64,000 nt of DNA from Sulfurovum sp. AR. Lineage in GTDB: Bacteria; Campylobacterota; Campylobacteria; Campylobacterales; Sulfurovaceae. The stretch covers positions 310,001 through 374,000 of the forward strand of contig NZ_AJLE01000006.1 in NCBI RefSeq assembly GCF_000296775.1. Reading direction: 5' to 3'. Under the pieces are notes generated by a model, which was given only the letters and a program-made list of their open reading frames with translations, ran no database searches and was not told the origin of the DNA. The position numbers and the translations under genes were made by a program. Below, in pieces: positions 8,371 through 17,319 of the stretch. How positions within the stretch are numbered: the stretch's first letter is position 1; each line of letters begins with the position of its first letter.

Positions 8371-8409
8371 AAAATAAGTATTATTATAATTTATACTAAT
8401 ACTTATTTT
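8371..8409. promoter_or_regulatory. Perfect 13-bp inverted repeat over a TATAAT-like promoter
   Basis: Arms AAAATAAGTATTA (8371-8383) and TAATACTTATTTT (8397-8409) are exact complements with a 13-bp spacer. The spacer holds TATAAT (8385-8390) and TATACT (8392-8397), which are -10-like. The element ends 16 bp before the riboswitch aptamer. A dimeric operator over the promoter is plausible; a terminator is less likely because no T tract follows. Confidence 0.45.
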
Positions 8410-8421
8410 CACATTTAAGAT

Positions 8422-8512
8422 AAAGCCAAACCTTTTGAAAAGAAGGGACGGAAAGCCTAGAGTCTTTTAGAGATAGTCGGGCTGCCTAAACGAGATAAGG
8501 GTTTGGCCTCTT
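8422..8512 (+). ncRNA. Candidate c-di-GMP-I (GEMM-I) riboswitch
   Basis: The GEMM-I core is visible in order: AAACC, a helix CCTTTT-GAAA-AGAAGG with its GAAA tetraloop (8431-8446), GGGACGGAAAGCC (consensus GGGACGCAAAGCC), then a variable P3 and the closing GTCGGGCTGCC. GGGTTTGGC (8499-8507) can pair with GCCAAA(CC) at 8425-8432 or, instead, with GCCGAACCC (8532-8540), giving two competing helices. It sits 102 bp before the start of the secreted-protein gene at 8614, which it most likely controls. The G-to-C change in GGACG(C/G)AAAG and an altered P1 are departures from the consensus. Confidence 0.75.
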
Positions 8513-8613
8513 CCATTATTTTATCATTAAAGCCGAACCCAGATGCGGTAATGGCTATCTAAGTCATTTATATTCATTCTATAAAGAAAAAATATCTCAA
8601 TTAGGAGGATATC

Positions 8614-9408
8614 ATGGCACGAAGTAAAAAAAGAATTTTAGTTGGAATGGTATTAGCGTCCATGACGCTATTTACAAGTACTTCCACTTTTGCAAAAGAG
8701 GAAAAAGGGGTGATCTGCCATTATACTGGCAACGGAGATGTTAAATCACTCTCGGTAGCGGTAAGCTCCCATCAGGATCATATCGACCAGCACGATGATT
8801 ATTTTCCTCAAACGTACTTTGCAGACAAGGATGGCGACGGGTACGGTAATTCGCTTGACAGCATGTCAAGCTGTACTGATGTTGAAAGATACGTATTAGA
8901 TAACACTGATCTGGATGATAATGATACAAGTATTACTGATGTGGAACCAATACAATTAGTCATCGAAGCTGGGGATGTGGTTTATAATAGTCTTGGGTGT
9001 GCTGATATTCTGAATAATGACTTTCGCTCACTTTTTATTGCAGCGGAACAGCCAACGGACTTCAAAGTAATCATTAATGGCGTTGAAGAGTCGGCGACAA
9101 ACTACAATCCACTATTGAATATCGCACTTAATAGTTTTTCAGGTTATCAATATTTACTGGGTGGAGCTAATATTTATGGTATTGTAGGGACATCACATAC
9201 TATACAAGCTGGTGGTGAATACGAAATCATAACCACCATCACAGAGTCATATTTTGATTCCGTAAATAGCCAGGCCAATTTCTTGGTTGAATTTCAAATA
9301 AAAATCCTGTACCCGGATACCAATGGAGGATATGTGCCTGCGACATTGAACTATACGGCATCGTATGTAATCACTTACACGACTGGACGTTGTGCTAAAG
9401 AGTACTAA
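8614..9408 (+). CDS. Secreted protein with Ca-binding-type DxDxDG repeat, under riboswitch control
   Basis: 264 residues with a signal peptide (about 1-27, cleaved after TSTFA). The N-terminal block KGVICHYTGN...HQDHIDQHDDYF is a motif found in many bacterial secreted proteins (I-C-H...H-x-x-H-x-D). Next comes YFADKDGDGYGN and DLDDNDTSI, a MopE/thrombospondin-type-3-like putative calcium site (about 68-106). The C-terminal half looks like beta-sandwich. RBS AGGAGG is strong. It is the only gene after the GEMM-like element, so c-di-GMP probably controls it, suggesting a surface or matrix role. It lies between repeat modules D and E, an accessory cassette position. Confidence 0.72.
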   Translation: MARSKKRILVGMVLASMTLFTSTSTFAKEEKGVICHYTGNGDVKSLSVAVSSHQDHIDQHDDYFPQTYFADKDGDGYGNSLDSMSSCTDVERYVLDNTDLDDNDTSITDVEPIQLVIEAGDVVYNSLGCADILNNDFRSLFIAAEQPTDFKVIINGVEESATNYNPLLNIALNSFSGYQYLLGGANIYGIVGTSHTIQAGGEYEIITTITESYFDSVNSQANFLVEFQIKILYPDTNGGYVPATLNYTASYVITYTTGRCAKEY

Positions 9409-9490
9409 AGAGCTGTAAATCGAAAAGAGGTACAGAAGCTATATAAAATCTATGGGCATGGCTTGAGTTAGAGGTGATAAAAGAAAGAAA

Positions 9491-9538
9491 AAGGTTCAAT
9501 AATTGTGGCAGCAAATAGGCAGTTCAATCTGCCTATTT
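9491..9538. repeat. Repeat module E (ATAGGCAG hairpin)
   Basis: Hairpin arms AAATAGGCAG (9513-9522) and CTGCCTATTT (9529-9538) lie 46 bp beyond the serS stop codon and after the secreted-protein gene, so it can serve as terminator for both converging genes. It is almost identical to module C. Confidence 0.8.
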
Positions 9539-9584
9539 ATAGCTATTTTGTAAAGATACTCACAAAAGTGAAGATTTATATGAT

Positions 9585-10832
9585 CTACATATACTTTTGA
9601 AGAACAGTAGGAATTGTGATACTCCCATCTTCGTTCTGATAGTTCTCCATAATGGCGATTAGCGTACGTCCTACCGCGAGTGCTGAGCCGTTTAGAGTAT
9701 GAACGAATCTATTTTTCTTGCCATCTTTAAAACGGATCTTTGCACGTCTTGCTTGGAAATCTCTTGTGTTGGAGATAGATGAGATCTCGCGGTATTTGTT
9801 TTGTCCCGGGAGCCAAACTTCTAAGTCTATAGTAGTTGCGGCAGAGAAACCTAGATCACCTCCACAAAGTTCTACAACTCTGTGTGGTAGTCCAAGTGAC
9901 GTGAGTATATCAGAAGCATTTTGAACCATCATTTCAAATACTTCATCACTTTTATCCGGATGTGCAATGGCCACCATCTCCACTTTATCGAACTGATGCT
10001 GGCGTATCATACCACGTGTATCACGCCCTGCTGATCCCGCCTCTTTTCTGAAACATGGTGTGTAACCTGTCATAAGTACAGGCAGATCTTTTTCGGCAAG
10101 TATCTCATCGTGATACATATTAGTCAAAGGCACTTCGGCTGTAGGGATAAGATAAAGATCCTCTTCCTCGATCTTAAAGAGGTCATCTTCAAACTTAGGC
10201 AGTTGTCCTGTACCTTGAAGCATGGCAGCATTATTCATAAACGGTACACAAAGCTCTTCAAACCCTTTAGTTGCATTCGTATCAAGAAAAAAGTTGATCA
10301 GTGCTCTTTCCAGCCTTGCCGCCTCACCACGAAGTACAGAGAAACGACTCTTGGCAAGTTTAACCCCACGCTCGAAGTCTATCCATCCATTTGCCTCGGC
10401 TAAAGCCCAGTGCTCTTTAGGCTCAAAAGAGAATGTTTTTGGCTCGAGTACTTTTCGAAGTTCTACATTATCTTCTTCATCAGCACCTTCTGGCACACTA
10501 TCATCCGGGAAGTTAGGCATCGCAAGGGCTACATTATAAAGTGCTTCTTCCGCTTCTCTGGCTTTCTCCTGAAGAGGAATCATCGCTTCTTTATTTGCAT
10601 CCACTTTTGCTTTGAGTTCCGTAATATCTTTGTCTTCACGCTTATACTGGCCAAAAAGTTTAGACATACTGTTCTGTTCTGCTTTTGAAGCTTCCAATGT
10701 CGCATTGGCTTCTTTCAGAGAGGCAAAAAGCATTTTAAGGTTTTCAAGCGTAGCTGTATCTACACCCTTTTTTTGCAGTTTCGCACTGGCTTCTTCAAAG
10801 TTGTTTTGGAGATATTTTAAATCGATCATCAT
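9585..10832 (-). CDS. serS: Seryl-tRNA synthetase
   Basis: 415 residues, full length. An N-terminal coiled-coil tRNA-binding arm (about 1-110) precedes the class II catalytic core. The core includes [11 protein letters not shown], motif 2 ([20 protein letters not shown]) and motif 3 ([18 protein letters not shown]). It charges tRNA-Ser, and selenocysteine tRNA where present. The gene ends in TAG after LQKYM. Its 3' terminus has been duplicated twice downstream (4607-4757 and 7873-8110), so the present C-terminal segment may be a replacement brought by an inserted element. Confidence 0.97.
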   Translation of the reverse strand: MMIDLKYLQNNFEEASAKLQKKGVDTATLENLKMLFASLKEANATLEASKAEQNSMSKLFGQYKREDKDITELKAKVDANKEAMIPLQEKAREAEEALYNVALAMPNFPDDSVPEGADEEDNVELRKVLEPKTFSFEPKEHWALAEANGWIDFERGVKLAKSRFSVLRGEAARLERALINFFLDTNATKGFEELCVPFMNNAAMLQGTGQLPKFEDDLFKIEEEDLYLIPTAEVPLTNMYHDEILAEKDLPVLMTGYTPCFRKEAGSAGRDTRGMIRQHQFDKVEMVAIAHPDKSDEVFEMMVQNASDILTSLGLPHRVVELCGGDLGFSAATTIDLEVWLPGQNKYREISSISNTRDFQARRAKIRFKDGKKNRFVHTLNGSALAVGRTLIAIMENYQNEDGSITIPTVLQKYM

Positions 10833-10945
10833 CTTTACCTAGATATGGAATATTTATGGAATTATAGTGGAAAGTTTAAAAGAAGTGGATTAAGTCCCTT
10901 CACTAAAGTGAGAGTAAGGAATCTTAACCTATCTGGCTTCTCAAA

Positions 10946-11824
10946 TTACTCTGATCTCAATAGTGTAGGCAGTTGCTCATTGATGAATGTTTTAAACCCC
11001 TCTCTTTCACGGATCGTATCAAAACTGCTTTCACTATCAATATCATTTGCAAGTACCGGAGAGATTTTGATCGCTTTGATGATGTCACTGACTGCATTCT
11101 CTATATTTCCCATTTCTGCATTCACACAACTTCTCTGCCAATAAGAATAGGCATATCCGCTATCTAATTCCAGTGCCTTATTACACAAGTTCAGTGCCCA
11201 CTCTTTTTGTCCTAATTCCAGTACCGCATCTGCTTTGTAGGTCAATGCCTCTACATTATTCTTATCAATTTCCAGGATCTGATCATAGATCTCGACTTTT
11301 GCCTGAACATTATCTTCAAGGTTACTTCTTCTCCAGAGCGCATGTATGGCATTGGATCGGGCTATACTCTCCTGGTTATTCATAATATCTTCAGAACGGC
11401 TCTGCATCTCAGCTTCAATTTTTGCAAGTTTTTCTGCATACTCTTTCGTAATCTCTTCCAATTTTTGCTGCACAACGAGTTTGGTCTGCTCTTTGGCATC
11501 CCTGACACTTTTCCATCCTAAGATCGCGATCAAAGAGGCTATAGCCGTAAGGATCAAAAAAATATTACTCACTGTACTGGTCATATAGTTCATAGCACGA
11601 TCCGAAACATCCAAACGGGCCTGTGAGATCTTTTCATGCATCTCCACACGTAAACTTTGCTGTTCTGTACGCAGATTCCTAACCTCATCCAATAGATAGC
11701 GTTCGACCAATGGTTTATACATAGGCTCCTTTAAAGATGCTATCTCCTTTTGTGCTTCTACTTCATTCATTTCTGAGGAAAAAGAAAAAAGTGAGACACA
11801 TAGATAAAATAATATAACCCGCAT
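10946..11824 (-). CDS. Membrane-anchored TPR protein
   Basis: About 292 residues from ATG 11824, chosen over 11881 because GGAG lies seven bases upstream and a signal peptide (MRVILFYLCVSLFSFS) then begins the chain. A coiled-coil stretch leads to one transmembrane helix (NIFLILTAIASLIAILGW), a second coiled coil (KLEEITKEYAEKLAKIEAEM), and C-terminal tetratricopeptide repeats (ALTYKADAVLELGQKEWAL and the following unit). It is a scaffold-type architecture with no enzyme motif. It is divergent from the MacA-type gene. Confidence 0.7.
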   Translation of the reverse strand: MRVILFYLCVSLFSFSSEMNEVEAQKEIASLKEPMYKPLVERYLLDEVRNLRTEQQSLRVEMHEKISQARLDVSDRAMNYMTSTVSNIFLILTAIASLIAILGWKSVRDAKEQTKLVVQQKLEEITKEYAEKLAKIEAEMQSRSEDIMNNQESIARSNAIHALWRRSNLEDNVQAKVEIYDQILEIDKNNVEALTYKADAVLELGQKEWALNLCNKALELDSGYAYSYWQRSCVNAEMGNIENAVSDIIKAIKISPVLANDIDSESSFDTIREREGFKTFINEQLPTLLRSE

Positions 11825-11903
11825 TACAACTCCATTTTTCTTTGAGTGTAACATATTTTTAAAAAATAGACTAATACACAATAAGACACGTTCATTTTTT
11901 AGA

Positions 11904-11932
11904 TTGACATAAAAACAATGCTCTGTTAGAAT
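11904..11932 (+). promoter_or_regulatory. Sigma70-type promoter for the MacA/MacB operon
   Basis: TTGACA (11904-11909), a 17-bp spacer and TAGAAT (11927-11932) lie about 50 bp before the adaptor start. This is close to consensus. Confidence 0.65.
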
Positions 11933-11981
11933 AGTATAGTTAGTACCGTAAGGGGCTATTCATATCCACAAGGATCACCGA

Positions 11982-13190
11982 ATGGAAGAGATGCAAAAGA
12001 TCATCAACTATCATAAAGACTCAACGAAATGGAACAAATGGGCCATACTTTTCATTCTCGTCACACTCATATCTGTCTATTTTTTCTTTTTCAGAGAAAC
12101 ACATGGAATGAAGTATCGTTATGTCTCAGAAGTATTGCAAAAATCTGATCTTTCTCTTACCGTATCAGCAAGCGGGTATATACAGCCGCTTGAAAGTGTG
12201 GATGTGGGTACGGAAGTATCAGGCACTATCGAAGAGGTCTATGTCGACTATAATGACCAGGTAAAAAAAGGAGAACTTTTAGCCCGTCTGGATACGACCA
12301 AATACCAAAGTGCCTATGATAAAGCCAAAGCAGCACTGCAAATGTCAAAAGCGGCATTGGAAAGTGCACAAGCACAATACTATCAGACCGAAACAACCAT
12401 CGAGCGCTATAACAAACTCAAAAACGCTTCCAAGGGAACACTGCCCACACAAAGTGACTGGGACAGGGAGTGGGCAAACTATCTGCTAAGCAAAGCGCAG
12501 ATCGCTAATGCCCAAGCCCAGATAGCCCAAGCTACCCATGCTTTGAAATCAGCACAGTATGACTTGGAACGTACCAAGATCTATTCACCTATCACTGGGA
12601 CTATTTTGGTTCGGAATGTCGATCCGGGACAGACAGTAGCTGCGACATTCCAGACCCCTGTACTTTTCAGCATTGCAAAAGATCTGAGCAAGATGGAGCT
12701 TCAGATCAGTATTGATGAAGCAGATATCGGAAAGATACAAGCAGGGCAAAAAGCAAGTTTCGGTGTTGATGCCTACCCCGATACTACCTTCGATACAAAG
12801 ATACGTCAGGTCAGGATCAATTCTGAAGTACTAGAGAGTGTCGTCACCTATAAAGCGATCATGGAAGTGGACAACAAAGAGCTATTGCTCAAGCCAGGGA
12901 TGAGTGTAGATGCTGATATTGTGACAAAAATGCTCAAGGATGTATTTGTAGTAAAAAGGTCTGCGTTGCTTTTCATCCCTGTCAAACCAGCATCTCAATC
13001 CTTTTTTGGCAGGGAGAGGGGTGAAAAGATAGAGGTGGATCCAAAACCTCATGTCTGGATACTTGAAGATGGGCTACCTAAAAAGGTCTATGTCAAAGTA
13101 CTGGGCAACAACGGCCCTTTGAGTGCGATAGAGAGCAGTGATCTTCAAAAGGGACAGAAGGTCATCATCAATCAGGAAACTGCACCATGA
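11982..13190 (+). CDS. macA: MacA-type periplasmic adaptor (membrane fusion protein)
   Basis: 402 residues. One N-terminal transmembrane anchor (about 17-35) is followed by a barrel-sandwich segment (GYIQPLESVDVGTEVSGTI), a long alpha-hairpin (about 100-185, Ala/Gln/Lys rich), then beta-barrel and membrane-proximal domains. It would bridge the MacB-type transporter and an outer-membrane channel; no TolC gene is adjacent. Start ATG 11982 follows AAGG. The stop codon overlaps the ABC ATPase start (ATGA), so translation is coupled. Confidence 0.87.
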   Translation: MEEMQKIINYHKDSTKWNKWAILFILVTLISVYFFFFRETHGMKYRYVSEVLQKSDLSLTVSASGYIQPLESVDVGTEVSGTIEEVYVDYNDQVKKGELLARLDTTKYQSAYDKAKAALQMSKAALESAQAQYYQTETTIERYNKLKNASKGTLPTQSDWDREWANYLLSKAQIANAQAQIAQATHALKSAQYDLERTKIYSPITGTILVRNVDPGQTVAATFQTPVLFSIAKDLSKMELQISIDEADIGKIQAGQKASFGVDAYPDTTFDTKIRQVRINSEVLESVVTYKAIMEVDNKELLLKPGMSVDADIVTKMLKDVFVVKRSALLFIPVKPASQSFFGRERGEKIEVDPKPHVWILEDGLPKKVYVKVLGNNGPLSAIESSDLQKGQKVIINQETAP

Positions 13191-13867
13191 TCACTTTAAA
13201 GAATATCAGTAAAGTGTATGGGAAAGGAGATGCAGCAAGCACCGTACTGCATGGCATCGATCTGGAGATAAAAGAAGGTGACTTTATCGCTATCATGGGG
13301 CCCAGCGGAAGCGGGAAATCGACACTTTTGAATATTTTGGGTACGCTCGATGTACCAAGCAACGGCGAGTATACGTTTTTAGATACACAGATAGATTCTC
13401 TAAGTACTGACCAACGTGCATTGTTCAGAAGGCATATTTTAGGATTTATCTTTCAGGGTTATAACCTGTTAAAAAAGACGACTTCACTCGAAAATGTGGA
13501 AGTCCCTTTGATCTATCAAGGGCTCGACAGCAAAGAACGCAAGCGCATGGCAACCGAGGCACTCAAGGATGTAGGCCTGGAAGATAGACTCTATTATGAC
13601 CCCAGCCAGCTTTCGGGAGGACAGCAGCAGCGTGTAGCGATAGCCAGAGCAATGGTGACACGTCCAAAGATCCTCATCGCAGACGAACCTACAGGAAACC
13701 TTGATACCAAACGAGGTCATGAGATCATGGAGTTGATCCGTACTTTTAACCAGCAGGGGATCACCGTGATCATGGTGACACATGAAGATGATATAGCAGC
13801 CTATGCTTCAAGAACGATCTATCTGCGCGACGGGGCAATCGAAAAAGAGGTCAATCGTGTTTCGTAA
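13187..13867 (+). CDS. MacB-type ABC transporter ATP-binding protein
   Basis: 226 residues. Walker A is GPSGSGKST, the signature motif [14 protein letters not shown], Walker [13 protein letters not shown], and the switch His is in MVTHEDD. It belongs to the LolD/MacB/FtsE group. In E. coli MacB the ATPase and permease are one chain; here they are separate genes with overlapping ends. The complex would drive mechanotransmission-type export of a peptide, lipid or macrolide-like substrate. The substrate is not evident from the sequence. Confidence 0.92.
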   Translation: MITLKNISKVYGKGDAASTVLHGIDLEIKEGDFIAIMGPSGSGKSTLLNILGTLDVPSNGEYTFLDTQIDSLSTDQRALFRRHILGFIFQGYNLLKKTTSLENVEVPLIYQGLDSKERKRMATEALKDVGLEDRLYYDPSQLSGGQQQRVAIARAMVTRPKILIADEPTGNLDTKRGHEIMELIRTFNQQGITVIMVTHEDDIAAYASRTIYLRDGAIEKEVNRVS

Positions 13868-15068
13868 TGCATTTTTACTGGCACTGCGTGAGATCAAGCG
13901 TAACCTTATGCGTTCACTGCTTACTGCTGTAGGTATTGTGATCGGTATCGCTTCGGTGATCGCGATGGTCAATATAGGTCAAGGTGCCAGCCAGTCGATC
14001 ACACAGAGTGTGGAGAAATTGGGGAGCAATACACTCTATATTATGCCAGGACAACGCAGAGGCCCCGGAAGCAGAGGTGTGATCGAAAAACCTTTTAAAA
14101 AGAAGGACCTTGAAATCATTCGCTCCTCGATCTATGCGCTTGATGCGATCTCCCCCGTGGAGAACACTTCCATGACGGTGATCTACAGGGAACAAAATTA
14201 CCGTACCAGTATCAGGGGTGTTGAAAATGAGTATCTACAGATACAGAACTGGAAGATAAAAGAAGGAAGAGGCTTTGAGAAGAATGAACTCAGAACAGGA
14301 CAGAAAGTATGTATCATGGGACAGAGCATCATCAAAAATCTTTCAACCACTCCCGAATCGATCCTAGGCAATAAGATCCGACTGAAAAACTTTTCATGTG
14401 AAGTAATCGGTATTCTTGAAGCAAAGGGTGCAAATACATTCGGACAGGATCAGGATGATGTGGTGTTACTCCCTTTTGCATTGTTCCAGCGTCGTATAGG
14501 TGGAACTGACAACCTTCATTTAATGATGGCTGCGGTAAAAGAGAATGTCCCTTTGGCGGAAGCAAGAATCCAGATAGAGAGAGTTCTCAGAGAGCATAGA
14601 CATATAGAAAATCCCATAGATGATGATTTCCAGGTTCGAAGCATGACAGCACTGCTTGATACTATCTCACAAGTGACGACCGTACTGACAGTGATGCTGG
14701 GAGCTGTAGCCGCGATCTCTCTGATCGTAGGAGGCATAGGTATCATGAATATCATGTTGGTCTCCGTAACGGAACGTACAAGGGAGATCGGTATACGTAT
14801 GGCCGTAGGAGCCATGGCAAAAGATATCCTGATACAGTTCCTTATCGAATCGATCGTACTTTCAGGCCTTGGAGGGATTGTAGGTATACTATCTGGAGTG
14901 CTGATCACCTTTGGTGTGGCACAATGGCTTGATATCGTACTGGTCATTGATCCTTCCATTACGGTGATCGCACTCGTATTTTCCATGTTGATCGGTATCA
15001 TCTTCGGTATCATCCCTGCACGAAAAGCTGCTGCAATGAATCCAATCGATGCCTTACGATATGAGTAA
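13857..15068 (+). CDS. MacB-type ABC transporter permease (FtsX domain)
   Basis: About 403 residues from GTG 13857, preferred because it overlaps the ATPase stop and begins the conserved cytosolic helix [15 protein letters not shown]. The first transmembrane helix (LLTAVGIVIGIASVIAMVNIG) is followed by a large periplasmic MacB-core domain (about 55-275) and three C-terminal helices containing VGGIGIMNIMLVSVTERTRE, the typical FtsX-fold block. It forms the membrane half of the exporter with the preceding two genes. Confidence 0.9.
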   Translation: MFRNAFLLALREIKRNLMRSLLTAVGIVIGIASVIAMVNIGQGASQSITQSVEKLGSNTLYIMPGQRRGPGSRGVIEKPFKKKDLEIIRSSIYALDAISPVENTSMTVIYREQNYRTSIRGVENEYLQIQNWKIKEGRGFEKNELRTGQKVCIMGQSIIKNLSTTPESILGNKIRLKNFSCEVIGILEAKGANTFGQDQDDVVLLPFALFQRRIGGTDNLHLMMAAVKENVPLAEARIQIERVLREHRHIENPIDDDFQVRSMTALLDTISQVTTVLTVMLGAVAAISLIVGGIGIMNIMLVSVTERTREIGIRMAVGAMAKDILIQFLIESIVLSGLGGIVGILSGVLITFGVAQWLDIVLVIDPSITVIALVFSMLIGIIFGIIPARKAAAMNPIDALRYE

Positions 15069-15136
15069 TAGCTTAGATGAAATTAAGAAAATTTTTTATA
15101 TAGTGTTCACAAATTATCATTTAAAAAGGAATAGAC

Positions 15137-15565
15137 ATGAATAGAAGAGATGCATTGAAAGTAGCAGGTGTGACAGCAATGATGGCAGCAGTCAGTGCTG
15201 AAGCAAAAATGGCCGTGGAACATATGAACCGTATGGAAATGAAACCAAAAGATCCATCTAACATGGACAAAGGTGAGCTCAAGCATTCTCCACTTGTCAC
15301 CATAAAAGAAAAAGATGCCAACGGATACACAGATGTGCATATCACTGTAGGCCAAGAGGGGATCATTCATCCAAGTACACCGGACCACTGGATCGACTTT
15401 ATAGAACTTTATGCAGATGATAAACTGGTAGGTAAAAGTGTCCTTGAACCAGAAATTTCACGTGGTGCAGCTTCTTTTGCCGTAAAATTGGACAATGTTA
15501 AAGTACTGAAAGCAAAAGCAGGCTGTAATTTACATGGTATTTGGACAACAACCGTAACTTTATAA
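15137..15565 (+). CDS. Tat-exported superoxide reductase (neelaredoxin type)
   Basis: 142 residues. The N-terminus NRRDALKVAG followed by Ala-rich hydrophobic residues is a twin-arginine signal. The mature domain has the Fe(His4Cys) centre: H50 (LKHSPLV), H78 and H84 (IIHPSTPDHWIDF), C130 and H133 (CNLHGIW). There is no N-terminal desulforedoxin rubredoxin-like site, so it is class II. It reduces superoxide to peroxide in the periplasm. RBS AAAAAGGA precedes the ATG. It follows the MacB operon by 70 bp with its own leader. Confidence 0.85.
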   Translation: MNRRDALKVAGVTAMMAAVSAEAKMAVEHMNRMEMKPKDPSNMDKGELKHSPLVTIKEKDANGYTDVHITVGQEGIIHPSTPDHWIDFIELYADDKLVGKSVLEPEISRGAASFAVKLDNVKVLKAKAGCNLHGIWTTTVTL

Positions 15566-15605
15566 TTTGATATAGACTACTTCAAATAAACAAAGGAAGT
15601 AACCA

Positions 15606-15956
15606 TTGGCTTACTATATAACAAAACTGATTATTACCACGGTTTTAATTGTATTGATCTCCGAGATCTCTAAAAGGAGCAGTCTGGCCGGAGCCATATT
15701 GGCTGCTATCCCTCTGGTATCGATATTGGCTATGACCTGGATGTATATCGACACAGACAGCAGTAGTAAGGCAGTGGAGTTTTCACAGAACATTGTCTGG
15801 CTTATTGCCCCCTCCATGACGCTATTTATCACTTTTCCTCTTTTGATCAAAAAAGGGGTCAGCTTTTATCCGAGTATGCTCATCTCGATCTTTTTAACGG
15901 TTTTAGCCTATTACAGTGTGATCTTTCTTCTTCATAAATTAGGTATTAGATCATAG
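15606..15956 (+). CDS. Small membrane protein (DUF3147-like)
   Basis: 116 residues starting at a TTG codon after AAAGGAAGT. Four hydrophobic segments are visible: residues about 5-20, 27-47, 62-80 and 89-108. The segment SEISKRSSLAGAILAAIPLVS resembles DUF3147 proteins, which have no known function. It is 40 bp after the superoxide reductase and may be co-transcribed with it. Confidence 0.65.
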   Translation: MAYYITKLIITTVLIVLISEISKRSSLAGAILAAIPLVSILAMTWMYIDTDSSSKAVEFSQNIVWLIAPSMTLFITFPLLIKKGVSFYPSMLISIFLTVLAYYSVIFLLHKLGIRS

Positions 15957-16002
15957 GAATAAAGGTGTTTTTTTCAACACCTTGCTTATCTACTCTATCT
16001 GT

Positions 16003-16255
16003 TTATGCATAAAGCGTGTGTTCAATGAGAATCTTTAAACTGATCATGATCAAAATCACACCCCCTATTTTTTCAGCCTTCTCTTCTAAAAATCCGCCGC
16101 CCTTGGAACCAATATACACACCCAAAAAACTGCATATAAATGTCACCACCCTATAATGATCATAGAAATATATGGGTCTAACTGAAGCAGATTGAGTGTA
16201 AATCCTACTATGATGGTATCTATACTTGTGGCAATAGCTAGATATAATAGCAAAT
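16003..16255 (-). pseudogene. mntP: Frameshifted remnant of an MntP-type manganese efflux pump gene
   Basis: The reverse strand encodes LAIATSIDTIIVGFTLNLL, and after a one-base frame change near 16154, VTFICSFLGVYIGSKGG, LEEKAEKIGGVILIMISLKI and IEHTL then a stop. These are the blocks of the C-terminal half of MntP (DUF204), including the internal repeat's SIDT-type motif. The N-terminal half is missing and the frame is broken, so it is inactive. A sequencing indel could explain the frameshift but not the missing half. Confidence 0.7.
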
Positions 16256-16328
16256 TTTATTTTTAAAAATTATCAAAATAGAGCCATAAACCTCTTAGTA
16301 ATGATTTGCCTTAACACAGGGACACTCC

Positions 16329-16547
16329 TTACAATTTCCTATGTGTCCCATCACAAAAAGGAAGATTCTCACTTTTTTTACAGGCACACAGAGAATATTC
16401 CTTTGTTGTATCTACGGTAAATGGTTGTGGTCTATAGGTTGTTCCTTTATGGCTGCCGTCACACAATACTCCGTCTGCACTTTTCCCACACGTACAGAAA
16501 TAATGTGTTTTATCTGCTTCCAATTTGACTTTTACCGGTGTTGCCAT
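16329..16547 (-). CDS. CDGSH-type iron-sulfur protein with two clusters
   Basis: 72 residues with two CDGSH-type [2Fe-2S] motifs: CTCGKSADGVLCDGSH (about 18-33) and CACKKSENLPFCDGTH (about 53-68). Each has the 3-Cys-1-His ligand set. This is the tandem MiNT/CISD3-like bacterial form, likely a soluble electron-transfer or cluster-transfer protein. RBS GGAGA precedes the ATG. It lies between the mntP remnant and the tRNA-derived repeat zone. Confidence 0.9.
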   Translation of the reverse strand: MATPVKVKLEADKTHYFCTCGKSADGVLCDGSHKGTTYRPQPFTVDTTKEYSLCACKKSENLPFCDGTHRKL

Positions 16548-17319
16548 GATCTCTCCTTTTTTAAATAGTATATATCTTTGCCTATGTTTTCATTCCTTCA
16601 ATTGCAAGGTGGGTCTTTACCACACACCTACCAGAATACAAACTTATTTCCAGTACATACTATAGGTATTATGACTTATTGTACCATGAAGTTCAAATTT
16701 TGTAAAAATATAAGCAATATACTTTATAGGGTTCTGAGTAATCAATCATTTATAGTGAAATTTTGAGAAGGAAGAAGGTAACTTTTTAAAGTTTTGGACA
16801 AGATTAAAGGAAGCATACAAACAAGGAAGCTGATGCAATCTAAAATAAAAAGTTACCAGAAGACCAGAAGTATCAAAAAGGGGAAAGAGTCCTTCATGGA
16901 ATTCATAGTGCAAGTATAGTCCTATTGTGTGAAGTAAGTATGAAGTTGGCAAATAAGGGGTTGTTGATTATTCTAATGGTGTCAAGAGAGATTTCCACCC
17001 TCGGACTACAGCTTATTGAGTAAGCTAGATGAAAAGACTATGTCCTATATAATCCTTCTGAAAGATCAGTTTCATAAAAAACCGTTGGGACAAAAGCGGG
17101 TCTTTTTTTGGAGTCTTTCAAGGTCCTTTCAGATAGTTTGACTTGGACAAACTTTTTTGAACTATACTGAAAGTTATTTTAAAGAAAAATACACCATTGT
17201 TTGACCTTCATGATCTGATAAAATACACTTACTATAGCACATTTTATAAAGTTTTCATTTTCTTTTAGACTTGGAGAAGAAGTGTTTAGTTCATTGAAGT
17301 CATCCTCATAAAGTCATTA
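16548..17319. other. 770-bp gap without a recognised gene
   Basis: Contains a 12-bp inverted repeat, GGTAACTTTTTA (16777-16788) and TAAAAAGTTACC (16846-16857). It also has the degenerate tRNA-derived repeat at 16951-17030 and a GGGACAAAAGCGGGTC segment near 17086. TATAGCACATTTTA near 17234 recurs near 21115. No convincing coding frame was found. Confidence 0.6.
16951..17030 (-). repeat. Degenerate copy of the tRNA(CAU) 3' region
   Basis: AAATAAGGGGTTGTTGATTA followed by TGGTGTCAAGAGAG (from 16977) matches the flank and acceptor end of the tRNA at 24375. The rest (CCACCCTCGG, then GCTTATTGAG) is a decayed T-arm and anticodon region. It marks the outer end of the repeat zone. Confidence 0.65.

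Noticed and set aside
8741..8929. Reverse ORF of 62 codons in the secreted-protein gene
   Set aside because: Antisense of the signal-peptide-bearing gene at 8614; no supporting start site.
9718..10842. Several forward ORFs across serS
   Set aside because: They are antisense frames of serS with no start context or recognisable domain.
16746..16952. Reverse ORF of 68 codons
   Set aside because: It spans a 12-bp inverted repeat, has no ribosome site and no recognisable domain; it is probably chance or a relic.
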